Origin: Fomitopsis serialis
Taxonomy: Eukaryota > Basidiomycota > Agaricomycetes > Polyporales > Fomitopsidaceae
DNA: 32,474 nt
Direction of reading: 5' to 3'
Assembly: GCF_022376445.1 (NCBI RefSeq)
Contig: NW_025955389.1
Coordinates: forward strand, 1 to 32,474
A program made the position numbers and the translations under genes. Positions 9,849-20,339 of the stretch are shown here, one piece after another (positions within the stretch are counted from its first letter, which is position 1; every line of letters starts with the position of its first letter). The notes beneath the pieces are model-generated. The model was not told the DNA's origin, searched no databases, and saw only the letters and a list, made by a program, of their open reading frames with translations.

Positions 9849-12800
9849 ATGGCCATCCTCCGACGTTCTCCTCTATGTCTCTTGCACAGACCTACCGCTC
9901 GACATGCTAGTTCGCATGCAAAGCCAGCAAGACTGACGATCGGCATTCGACGCGAGGACCCTCTTCGTATATGGGAAAGGAGGTGTCCATTGACACCAGA
10001 CGTCGTCAACGAACTCGTCGAGAGAGATGGCGTTGACGTGTTGGTCGAAGAGTGCGACCGGAGGGTATGGAAGACCGAAGACTTTGTCAAGGTAGGCACT
10101 CGTATTACGCTTCTGTATCACGGTTGTGGCTTGGGTGGACTGATCCTGATTTCGTCGTCGTTCTTCAGGCAGGAGCGAGACTCGCCCCGACCCTGTCAGC
10201 TGCCCACATAACCCTCGGCATCAAAGAGACACCTCTCCACGAAGTGCTCAATGACCCCGTTCCGAGTCCCACTCGACAGACAGCAACGCTACCGCTCACG
10301 CCCCGAACGCACCTCATGTTCTCCCACACAATCAAAGGCCAAATGTACAACATGGAGCTGCTCTCGAAGTTTGTTTCTGCATCGTACATGAGCGGAGGCA
10401 CATCGACAGACCAACCGGGGTCGCTCCCGCGTCTTATTGACTACGAGCTGCTCACAGGCGAGGATGGCAAACGGACGGTAGGCTTCGGGTGGTTCGCTGG
10501 TGGTAAGGACTGACAACGTCGCGACTCGGCTTCCATTGGTCGCTGACCCGGAAACATCTAGTCGCAGGAGCTCTGGAATCCCTGAATGCACTCGCGCATG
10601 CACACCTCGAGCTTGGTGTCGCAAGCCCGTTCCTGGTGAGGGATTCGAGTAACATGTTCCGAGACGACGACTGACGCTACGATGTTATTAGTACACACCG
10701 CGACCTCACGCACACCCGACTCTAGCATCTATCCGTACGTTGCTGCGTGACGAAGTCGGTGCGCGGATCATCGCAGAAGGTACTCCCAAGAGTCTTGGTC
10801 CCATCGTTTTCGGCGTTACAGGGTGCGTACGAGGTTGCTGTGCGACACTGAGTGGGATTTCTGAGGCGGTTTGAACAGATCGGGGAAGGTCGCGCAGGGC
10901 GTGCTGGACCTCCTGAAAGACCTGCCTATTGAGCTGGTCAAGGTCGACGATTTACCCGCGTTGGTCAGCAATCCCGGTGAGCGCAATTCACGTTCTCTGC
11001 TCGGAGTGCATTGACGAAGAGGCTCGTAGACACCGATCTGCACAAGGTTAGGTCAGAACCTCGCGTCACACGAACCAGTCAGCTTACTCAGGAGACTAGG
11101 TGTATCTCGTTCATGCACTTCCGCAAGATTACTTCGTGCGCAAGGACAGGAATCCTTACTCTCGATCTGACTACTACGCAAACCCCGATCAATACGAGTC
11201 CGTTCTCCATGACAAGGTGTGTCAAATGTCTTATTCCTACAACAGCACACTGACATCTGTTAGATCGCACCCTATCTCTCGCTCCTGCTGCACGGAGCAG
11301 GCTGGGCACCGAACTTCCCGCGGATCATGAGCAACGCGCAGCTCATCACCGCTCTCGAGAAGGCACAGCAAATCGGGCGAGGCCGGTTCGCATGCGTCGG
11401 TGACATCAGTTGCGACATCGAGGTCGGCCTTTCCCCCCTCGTCATTCTCATGTCCCTCACATCCCGCTCGTCAGGGCGGACTCGAGTTCCTTCCCCACGC
11501 GAGCACGCTCTCCGCGCCCTTCTTCTCGATCCAGCCCTCGCCCACGCTGCCCCCGGTGGCCATCATGGCCGTCGACATCCTCCCGACCGCCCTCCCGCTC
11601 GAGGCGTCAGAGCACTTCTCCAACGTCCTCGCGCCGTACTTGCGTACTCTGATTGACGAGTATCGTGGACTGCCTAACCATGCTGACGACGCCGCGAGGC
11701 TCCGACGTGCTGCGCTGGAACGTGCGACCGTGGCGAAGGGTGGTCAGCTCTCCAAGGATTTTGAGTGGCTGAAGGAGCCTTTGGGCTCTTGGGCCGCGGG
11801 CTGCAAGGCAAGCGAAGGTGCTTCTCCCATAGGTGCTGCTAGTGAGGCGGCGCAGAAGCTCGGGGTGCCTCCGCGGAAGAAGCGGGTGCTAATGCTAGGC
11901 AGCGGTATGGTCGCCGGCCCTGCGATCGAAGCGATCTGTCGACGGCCCTACGTGGAGCTCGTTGTCGGTGAGTGTCACGGATAGTCGTTCTTGTGGATGG
12001 TGTGAGACTGGCGGGTATGCGCAGCGAGCAACGTGCTCTCCGAGGCTGAGAGGCAGACTGCGGAGTTTGCGAATGGGCGTGCTGTTCTGGGCGACATGCA
12101 AGACCCCGCGAAGGTATCGCGCCTGGTCGAGGAAGCAGATGTTGTAATCAGGTCAGTGCTTATTCATGACGTGGTTCAGCCAAGCTTAGGGTCTGGGATA
12201 GCTTGCTACCTGCCCCGTTCCACCCGTCCGTGGCGAAGCTCTGCATACAGCATAAGAAACATCTTATCACCGCTTCCTATATCTCACCGGACATGGCGGC
12301 CTTGCATGAACAGTGAGTATCGCCGGTTCGCACATGTGCCGATGACCTGATATGTCCACATCCCATCAGGGCGGTTGCTGCTGATGTTGTGCTCTTGAAC
12401 GAGATCGGTCTTGACCCAGGCATCGACCATCTTTCTGCCATGTCGCTCATTGACCGGCTCAAAGCTCAAGGAAAGCGTGTAACCCATTTCACGTCATTCT
12501 GTGGAGGTCTACCCGCGCCTGAAGCTGCAATGGGTGTTCCTCTTGGATACAAGTTAAGCTGGAGTCCGAGGGGTGTGTTGGTCGCCGCGCTGAACGCAGC
12601 ACGCTTCAAGGTCGAAGGGGAGGTGAGTTCCAATAGATCTGCATACCATTGGCTCCGGTTGCTTGGAAGCGGTGTGGCTAAGCATTCCTTGCTGCAGGTT
12701 GTTCAAGTGCATGGTGAGGACTTGCTGACGAGTGGTATCATGGATGCGCCGATCTCGGAAATCATGAAATTCGAGGGCTTGCCCAACCGTGACAGTCTAC

Positions 12801-13606
12801 CGTATGCACGCCAGTACGGTCTCGGCGACCCTCAGTCACAAGATCTTCAAACTATCTTCCGGGGTACCTTGCGGTAAAGTGTCTGCCGTTCACGGATGTC
12901 GCATTCAAGCGTGCTCACGCAACACAGATACCCTGGCTTCTCCACATTGATGCACGGGCTCCGTTCTATTGGGCTGCTCGAGAACTCGACGAAGGTCCAG
13001 TTCTCCGACTGGACAGAACTCGTACGGAAGTCCCTCGAAGTGCGACTCGGACGTACTCTACCAGGTGACGAAGCATCTGTTCTCAGCGCTCTCCGGGACA
13101 TCTCGCCATCGCAGACGACAGAAGAGCTGATCGACGCGCTGCGCTGGTTCTCGCTGCTGTCTCCTCACGGGTCTCGGACGCTGTCTTCCGTTGTCGCGCT
13201 TCCTTCAGTCCCCTCTTCCTCGACGCCGCTCGATGCCTTCGCCTTGCTTCTGGCAGACAAGTTGAAATATCAGCCCCATGAGCGTGACATGGTCGTCCTC
13301 TCGCACGAGATCGTAGCCAGCTCCCCTCTCTCCTTGCAGCCGGAAGTAGTACACACGTCGTCGCTTGTCGCAGTCGGGGACGCGAAAGCCTCAGCCATGG
13401 CTCGCTGCGTCGGCTTGCCTGTGGCATTCGCCGCTCTGCACGTTCTGGATGGAGGCGTCAAGCTAAGAGGCGTGCATGGCCCTACGGATAGGCAAGTATA
13501 CGAGCATATGCTGCCGAGGTTGGACGAGGCGGGTTTGGGGATGAAGGAGAGTGTTGGTACGAGAATGCAGGTAGGAGAGGCGTTGCGACGCCAATACTGC
13601 TCGTGA
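9849..13606 (+). CDS. Bifunctional lysine-ketoglutarate reductase/saccharopine dehydrogenase (alpha-aminoadipic semialdehyde synthase-like)
   Basis: Fourteen exons in phase, 1003 residues: 9849-10091, 10169-10502, 10562-10635, 10692-10822, 10879-10976, 11030-11046, 11100-11216, 11264-11422, 11475-11967, 12025-12151, 12202-12312, 12370-12622, 12698-12873 and 12928-13606. The Arg-rich, acid-poor N-terminus ([15 protein letters not shown]) suggests mitochondrial import. Residues about 30-400 match the LKR half (IGIRREDP, then FSHTIKGQ at 132-139). Residues about 525 to the end match saccharopine dehydrogenase, with a Rossmann motif [12 protein letters not shown] and later FCGGLPAPE. In animals and plants this fusion breaks lysine down to aminoadipic semialdehyde and glutamate. 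Fungal lysine biosynthesis normally uses separate Lys1 and Lys9, so a catabolic role is inferred. The start has a good context (CATCATCCATGG). Exon 6 is only 17 nt. Confidence 0.85.
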
Positions 13607-13905
13607 CTCTCATGCACGGACGTTTGGAACTTCGGACCTAATTTTTTACCCCGATTCCGGGGTTGTATTGAATGTGTGCGCGCACCACCCATTGTCGCCC
13701 TTTGCTAAATAGTCGATCGCTCATGCAAAGATGTTTAGGATGTCGATATCAGCGCGTTCCGATTTCCCACCGAGCTTTTCGACCAACAGCCTTCACCGAT
13801 AAGTAGTACGGGTGCATTACGGCGGATCCGTGCAGCACTCAGTACTCAGTACTCAGCGCTGAAGGTTTAAGAAACGACCCGGGTCTCGCACAGTCCTCCC
13901 CAACC

Positions 13906-14214
13906 TCACAGCACATTGCAGCACCTTAGTCGTAGTCTCCAGCAGCGAAGACGAGGCTGGACCATCCCCAGAAGCGAATGTGCATGTATTATTGGTCGTG
14001 CGCCGTCGTTCCAGGAGTGATAGTACCATCGAGCCTTTTTCTGGCATGGACCTTCCCCCGTTTCATTGTCGTCAAGGACAGGCTCCGCGTTGCGTACTAC
14101 TGACTCTTTTATGTTCCCCGGGTCCTTACACGTGCGTTCACCTGGGATCTCGTAGGATTCGACCAACCCTTTCAAGCCGATCAGCTGGCTATCCCGGTCC
14201 GTAGTCGTCGACAT
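13906..14214 (-). CDS. Hypothetical protein, short ORF divergent from the zinc-knuckle gene
   Basis: A 102-codon frame starts MSTTTDRDSQLIGLKG and ends in TGA. No domain was recognised; the middle is acidic and the C-terminus Arg/Cys/Leu-rich, which looks non-native. A homologous start exists in the left arm (4033), but that copy stops after 32 codons. The frame may be the first exon of a larger gene cut by the duplication edge, or a chance frame in the upstream region. Conservation of the start between arms is the only support. Confidence 0.3.
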   Translation of the reverse strand: MSTTTDRDSQLIGLKGLVESYEIPGERTCKDPGNIKESVVRNAEPVLDDNETGEGPCQKKARWYYHSWNDGARPIIHAHSLLGMVQPRLRCWRLRLRCCNVL

Positions 14215-14750
14215 GCGTGCCGGTCGCCTGCCTCGGTACCTCCGCCTGGTTGGGCTATCTTCCGAACAGAGTTCACCTTCAATGTGACGCCGCTATCGGG
14301 CAGTAGGAGGTGCGAAGTCGTCCTGCTGTCACTGCTGTCCGAGAATGGTGCTCACCTTCCTCATTCTTGTAGATTGTTGAGGCACGTTGTTATGTCCATA
14401 CTGATAGACCTAATGCGCAATTTCCAGAATCAGGGTCGTGACTGACCAGCGATGAGTGCGTTATCTACTCGCTGGGGATCTGTGCGCAGTACTGGTCTAG
14501 GTGAGCAACAATACATGCACATGATCAGAGGGGTCCTCGTGCCCCCCTCATGTCTTTCATACCGCATCTCATTCGCTGCGACGGTGGTCCTCCGCTCGGA
14601 TGACACCTACGTCGTGGCAACGAAGATACCACAATGCCCACAGGTCCTCGGACCCAACCTCTTGCTATCAGACCACTTCGTTCTTCGCCGTGACAACCTA
14701 ACTGCTTGACACCGCCGCTCACAGTCGTCTGTGATAATCGCGCCTGACTA

Positions 14751-17731
14751 ATGCCTCGAATTAACAACAGAAAATGCGGAGTTTGTGGGAAGACGGGCCA
14801 CGCCCCACATGAGTGCGAAAAGCTTGAAGTGGGTAAAGTTCGAATCGTCTCATCGCTGGCCGTTTTACTCACCGGCATTGACCTAGGATTCGGTTTGCAA
14901 CAAATGCGCCGGTCGCGGCCATAGTTTCTGGGAGTGTACGAGGCAAGAGAGAGAGGCTCAAGTGCGATGCTACCTATGTCAGGAAACAGGTCACCAGAGT
15001 AATGAATGTACCAACACGGAGGTACGTCGACGTGCAAATTTGGTGATCTTTTCATGCTGAGGGCACATGCAGAGATGGAAATGTAAGATATGCGGTGGAA
15101 CAGGACACCAAGCCGCAGGCTGTCCAAAACGCCGCGGACGGAAGGGGCGCTTTTGCTATGGGTGTGGCGAGAAGGGTCACACCATAACACAGTGCATCAA
15201 GTCCATCTGCTTTGTGAGTGGGCGCGTTAGTCAACCTCCATTGCCTTCCTGACTTCAGAGCAGATATGCGGGAACATCGGTCATATTGCGACCAGTTGCC
15301 CAGGAAAGAAAAAGGGAGGTGAGGCCTCTTGCATCATATAGCAGAATGAGAGCTGGACCAATAAATATCAACGCCACAGGTCGTCAACCAACTACCGAAA
15401 CCCGATACGCAACCGAACAAGACACTCCGTAAGGTTCACTCTCGCTGCATATACGAAAGGAGCTCTTACAATGTATATCCGTGGCCATGCATATAGGGGA
15501 TGGCAGCGCAACGCACCGCCTGCGTCATCTGCTATGCCCGAGGCACAACCCTCCGACCCGCCACCACGTCCTGAAGGACACACACCAAAGGCGCCAAAGC
15601 CAAAGCCAAAGCCAGAGCCAGAGCCAGAGCCCACGCCCACGCCCAATGTAGCTGGGGAACCCGCCCCCGCTGCTGATCATGAGAAGACCTGTAGGTGTAT
15701 GCAATGCAATCTCGTCAAGAGACACAAGGGACAAGAACAGCCGTCAGCGACGAAGACGCCTCCGAAGCCTGCTCAAGATGACGCCAATACGGACCAAGTC
15801 AGAGCGCACGAGGCCTCTTGTACGTGTTCCATCTGCAAGCTGGTCAGGAAAGACGGCAGGAAACACACGGGAGCCAGATTCAATGAGCGTGCACAGAAAG
15901 AGCACGTACCGTCTCCAGGCGCTGGCAACACTCCTCGGACATCTACCGGGACGAAATCTGGTCATGGGCCTGCGTGCGCCTGCACGGCGTGCACGCGGAC
16001 GCGAGCCCATGAGAAGCAGACGTCGGTTGAGTATTCGCGAGACGAAACAGCAAGGGCCCTGTGGAACCGCGGTAAAACCGCCCTGTCCTGTGGGCGCACA
16101 GAACAGGCGATGGGGGTCTTCAGCCACTGCATCGGTACGTCGGGCCCCTCGAATTCAGTCCCGATGTTCACGATGGCGCGCAGCGAAAGACCCGAACGCC
16201 GCTGCGTTCTTCAGGAGCCGCGGAGATGCGCACGCAGTGAGGAAGGACCACGCCGCAGCGCTGGCCGATTTCCAGCGCGCTTACGAGCTGTTAAAGGCCG
16301 CGTTGCCTATGACCGCCGCGCCCGTGCTCGTCAAGATCGCTCGCTGCCGATTAAGCTTGGGGTCGCACGGGCCTGCCATGTGCGCCATACGGGAGGCACT
16401 GTCCATCGACCCTGGCGACGCGGTCGCCCTCGCGCTGAAGAAGCGCCTGTCCGCGATTGAGAGCAGCGTGGAGGCGTACCAGAACGCGAAGGCGCGCAGG
16501 CAGTGGACGGCGGCGAGGGCGGCGTACGAGGCGTGCGCGACGGCTTATACGGAGGATGGTGGAGTATTGCCTGTGGCGATGCGTTGCTGGGAGGTCGAGG
16601 TGGACGTTGCGGAGGCGAGGTGGACGGAGGCGCTGGCCGTGTCGTCGTGAGTGGTTCTTCCTCGGGTGTCTGCAGCTGGTGCTCAAGATGGCCGAACATA
16701 GCACGATCCTGGTGGCGCACCCAAAGTCTATCGAAGCCCTGTCCATGCACGCCCTGGTCTTGTTCCTTACGGCCGACCTAGGAGAAGCATTGAACCAGAT
16801 CAATGCCGCGTTGAAGCTCGATCCTGACAACGGAGAGGAGAAAGCGGCGCGAGTGCGATTCAAGGGTGTTATGGACCTCAAAGAAGATGGGAACTCTCGC
16901 TTTATGGCCGGCGACTCGAGCGGTGCGATCAAAAATTGGACGAGCGCCCTTAACGTCAGTTTGCGGTTCTCCCACATCTAGTTGACGTCGTAACTCACCA
17001 TTCTCGTGTGCACACAGCTTGTGGCTGAGAAGGAAGAGGAAGGGTTCGGCGGGCGGATCCGCACGATTCTGCTCCTGAACAGGTCCAAGGCGAGGCTGAA
17101 GGTTAGTGACTCTCTGAAGTCAACAATGGTACTGACTCTCGGATCAACAACGTGACACACAGACTGGGGATCCGACCGACGCGCTGAAAGACGTGAATGC
17201 AGCCGGGAAGCTGGATCCGGACAACGTCAAGATCACCGTCACCCGTGGCCGCATATACGTCGGACTGGAGCTGTTTGAGTCTGCCATCCAGGAGTTCAAG
17301 GTAGCCTTGCAAGCGGATGCGATGAAGCTAGGTGCGGCGGATAGACGGACTGTGCAGAGCGAGTTGGACGATGCGGAGCAGCGCGCGGCGCGGGAGAAGA
17401 GCAAGGTGAAGGATTGGTACGAGATCCTGGGTGCGTCTGGCCTGAGATGGGAAAGGTCGATTCTGTCAGGGCTGACTGCCATCCTTTGCTACATGAAGGC
17501 GTTGACCGGCGCTGCACGACAGCGGATATCCGCAAGGCGTACCGGATACAGTCTCTGAAGCACCATCCGGACAAGGTCAGTGTGATTAAGCACGGAGTCG
17601 ACACTCCTGTCAGCTGAAACCGGACTTCTTAGGGAGGAGTCGCAGAGAAGTTCAGACTGGTCAAGGAGGCCTACACTACTTTGTCAGACCCTGACGCAAG
17701 GCGTAGATATGATGACAACATCTGCGAGTAA
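14751..17731 (+). CDS. CCHC zinc knuckle-TPR-J-domain fusion protein, copy 2
   Basis: Twelve exons in phase throughout, 780 residues: 14751-14828, 14887-15021, 15073-15213, 15261-15318, 15380-15428, 15497-16134, 16184-16646, 16702-16954, 17018-17101, 17163-17430, 17499-17575 and 17633-17731. Residues 1-150 have five canonical C-x2-C-x4-H-x4-C knuckles (for example CYLCQETGHQSNEC) and a sixth with C-x3-C spacing, like CNBP/Gis2 nucleic-acid-binding proteins. A PK/PE-rich linker follows, then C-x-C-x2-C at 219, 262 and 314. Residues about 335-670 are TPR-like helices (ALKLDPDN, AAGKLDPDN), and about 715-776 a J domain with HPD at 745-747. The TPR-J half resembles DNAJC7/Tpr2 co-chaperones. It ends DDNICE, shorter than copy 1, because the duplication breakpoint removed the tail. 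An RNA-linked co-chaperone role is only inferred. Annotation as two adjacent genes is the alternative. Confidence 0.75.
15429..15496 (+). other. Intron joining the zinc-knuckle and TPR/J parts (copy 2)
   Basis: The donor CC|GTAAGG overlaps the apparent TAA stop at 15430-15432 and the acceptor is CATATAG. Splicing restores a proline codon and continues into GWQRNAP in frame. Position and phase equal those in copy 1. An ATG at 15472 inside the intron could start a stand-alone TPR/J protein in this copy, but copy 1 has CCG at that site. Confidence 0.7.
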
Positions 17732-18184
17732 GTAGAACCGACCTAGTCTCCCTGGGCAGAGCAGACGAGTTTTTCTACTCCGCGCGCTCCGGAGATCCTG
17801 AAACTGAGGCGCACAAGATCGCGCGGTGGGGCTCATTGGACGGTTCTCCCTTGTTGTTTATCCACGGGTCTAACTACTGTTCTCACTGTATACACTTCGA
17901 CATTCCGTGAGCACAATTCACTAGAGACATTTGGCCGCAGGGCCTCGCTGTTGCCAGCCTTCGCATTTGCGATGCGAAGTTATGTATTGTCATCTAATGA
18001 CTAGTGCGCGGTGAGTGTCCAGTGAGACTCAGGATCGCTTATAGACCCTGGGTCCCACTGGCAGTACGCAATGCATTGGTTTGAAAGATAGACTCAACGT
18101 ACTTGCTTGAACATCGATCTTACTGACAGCTACAGTAAGTCGGAAGTGTTCTCCGAGTCTTCGACGCAGATGTTGATGGTACTC
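17732..18184. other. Intergenic, no gene recognised
   Basis: About 450 bases between the end of copy 2 and the monooxygenase fragment. Only short frames occur and no motif was recognised. The GAGTAAGT at the stop codon of copy 2 resembles a splice donor, so further 3' exons cannot be excluded, but no matching coding sequence was seen. Confidence 0.4.
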
Positions 18185-18462
18185 CTGCAGATGCTTTGCA
18201 TTCATGCGGACGACAATGTACGCAGGCCGCTCATCGTCAAGCGGTCGCGAGAGTGTAGGCTGACGGAGGACTTCAATATTCCGCCTTCGACAACTTAAGG
18301 CGAAAGCGTTAGAAATCCTGAGGACGATCTTCAACAAGCGGTGAAGCGGATCACAGAGTTGTCCTCCAGGCGAACAGAGTTGTTCTCCAGGCGAAGGAGA
18401 CCTTGGCCATAGCGGATCGCGACAAAGCGACAGCCATGTTTGCGGCTACCCTTGCTAATTGA
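18185..18462 (+). pseudogene. Fragment of a FAD-dependent monooxygenase C-terminus
   Basis: The sequence matches the C-terminal end of the monooxygenase at 30108-31861: RRPLIVKRSREC and LTEDFNIPPST here against RRPLTQWVVERSREC and LTEEFNMLPST there. It then runs through the DLQQ, IADRDKA and final helix region. A TAA interrupts the frame near 18296. There is a 21-bp tandem duplication, and the FAD-binding half is absent. The orientation is opposite to that of the larger copy. Confidence 0.7.
18353..18394. repeat. 21-bp tandem duplication in the monooxygenase fragment
   Basis: Two adjacent 21-bp units (18353-18373 and 18374-18394) differ at one base (TCC against TTC). The larger monooxygenase copy has a single unit here, so this is a local duplication within decaying sequence. 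Confidence 0.85.
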
Positions 18463-18654
18463 ACTACCCCGTTGTTACAGTAGACCTGATTTAGCTGCCA
18501 GCGACTGTCGTATGATACAAGGTTGACAATACGAGGAAAGGCTCAGAGTTATGTGCATCCCCGAGCTTTCAGGCTAGGGACAAGGTATGTATGCCATGCT
18601 CACATCCTCACTCCTTGAAAGAATGATATGTTTCACGTCGTTTCGATTCTACAA

Positions 18655-20339
18655 TCACTCCGCCACAAGCTTCGCGTTGTCCGTCAGGATCTTATTCAGC
18701 CCGTCGCGATGCAAGCAGCTCTCAAAGCTGAAGCTCCTCGCAATCGTATCGATCTCCTCCAGGCTCTTCCCGCGGAAGTGCTCCGCCCACGGGCGCACGA
18801 AGAACTCGGAAACGAGGACGTTGCGCGCGAGGCGGCCGACGCGGTCCGACATCTTCCACACCGGGAACGGGTACAGGTTCTGGTGCTCCGCCGGGATCTC
18901 CTTCTGGACGAGGTCGATGAGCGGCTGGTACACCGGCCTGACGTGGGTGTCGTCCGCGCCCCACGCGTCGATCGCGAGCCGGTGCTTCTGCGCGAGGAAG
19001 TCTTTGAAGAGCGTCATGTACGGCGTGTCGAGGTTGACGTAGACCATGCCCTGGAAGCCGATGTCCTTGTACGTCCAGATCGACCAGCTCAAGCGGTCCT
19101 GTAAGGTGGGAGTCAATCATACTGCAGGCAATATGGGTGTTGGTCATGCATACCTTGTTATAGATGTTCAACTGATCCCTGAGCACGCGGTACCGCTCCT
19201 CGTTGATGCTGTCCGTGAGCTCGCCCTCGTACTGCCGGCGCGCATACACGGGGCCCCACTCGCCGTTCCACACGCACAGACCCCGCGCGTCCATCCACTC
19301 GCGCTTCTTCTCGTAGCTCCGCCGCAACCGCCGCTGCTGCGTCTCGCTGCTCACGTACTTCTCCGGCGAGCTCGGGAAGCCGAAAACGCTGTAGTCGTGG
19401 ATCGAGTACGCAGAGTTGTCCCACCGCTTGTGCGCGTCGCCGAAGTGCGAGAAGTCGGACGCGAACGTGTTGCCGTCGAAGAAGAGCGCGTGGTGCGGGT
19501 CGATCGCGCGGATCGCGCTGTAGACGCGGTCATAGAAGTCCACGACGCGCGTGTGGTACGGGTCCGTCGGCTCGTTGAGCGGGTTGTAGCCCGCGATCCA
19601 GGTGTTGCCGACGTAGTGCTTCGCGAGTTCCTCCCAGAGCCAGACAGTCCGGTCCTGGAAGTCCTTGTGCTCCCAGAACTTTGCGATATGCGTGGCGGCA
19701 TCTGCATGCCAATCGGTGTTCTGCCCGCCGGGCGCTGTGTGCAGGTCGAGAATGGTGTAGATGCCATACTTCGCGCATATGTCGATGACGCGGTCGAGGT
19801 GTTTGAAGCCCTCCTTCTTGAGCACGCGGGGATTCATGTCATCTACGACGAGTAAGTGCTCATTATTCTGGTGCAAGGAAAGGAATCACCTTCGAAATGT
19901 CTATAGTTAAACGGAATCCGTATGCAGTTGAGCCCAAGGCTGGCAAAGAACTTTGCGTCGGCTTCAGAAAAGAAGTACTCGAGGAACTGCGCCACTAGTC
20001 AGTCTAGTCCTGCGATCGTGGTTCAGCGAAGGTACCTTGTCGAAGAAGAACTCAGACTTCTCCTTTCCCACTACTTCGGCGAGAGCAGCGCGGATCTGAA
20101 ACTCGCAACCGGGGTATCCTGTAGGATGTCAATCAATAACCCGGCGATCCAGCGGCAGTAGCTTTGGGGAATCGTTACCGGAGATGAAGTTCTCCATGCT
20201 ATAAGGTGATCAGCAGCCAGACGTACAATACGGAGCGGTGCACTCACTTCATCCATCCTCCGAGGCCTGCGCCGCGCAGAATGATTTCCTTCCCGTTCTG
20301 GTCGACAAGCTTAGTCCCGGAAACCTTGATATATGCCAT
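18655..20339 (-). CDS. Glycoside hydrolase family 5 protein, intracellular (intact paralogue)
   Basis: Six exons: 20339-20248, 20198-20179, 20118-20036, 19986-19890, 19842-19154 and 19098-18655, giving 474 residues in phase. The N-terminus (MAYIKVSGTKLVD, then LRGAGLGGWMN) has no signal peptide, so the enzyme is probably cytosolic. GH5 landmarks are LNCIRIPFNYRHFE, ILDLHTAPGGQN, GYNPLNEP (acid/base Glu188) and VWNGEWGP (nucleophile Glu292). The fold is a retaining glycosidase related to fungal exo-beta-1,3-glucanases; the substrate cannot be set from sequence. It is head-to-head with a paralogue at 20941. It has an intron between RHFE and DDM that the paralogue lacks, and lacks the paralogue's intron before WVAGYN. 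Confidence 0.85.

Larger units (their letters stand above)
13900..17720. repeat. Right arm of the large inverted duplication
   Basis: Plus-strand counterpart of 665-4330. It covers the short divergent ORF, the promoter and all of the zinc knuckle/TPR/J gene up to RRRYDD. Beyond about 17720 it no longer matches the left arm, whose tail continues differently. A short tandem ACTCAGT repeat lies near 13837-13857, just outside the arm. Confidence 0.75.

Noticed and set aside
15472..16460. Separate TPR/J gene starting at ATG 15472
   Set aside because: The ATG lies inside an intron with good splice sites and is not present in copy 1 (CCG there). The frame past 16134 is also intron read-through.
19046..19855. 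269-codon plus-strand ORF
   Set aside because: Shadow of the GC-rich GH5 exon 5 on the opposite strand; Val/Arg-rich composition typical of antisense frames.
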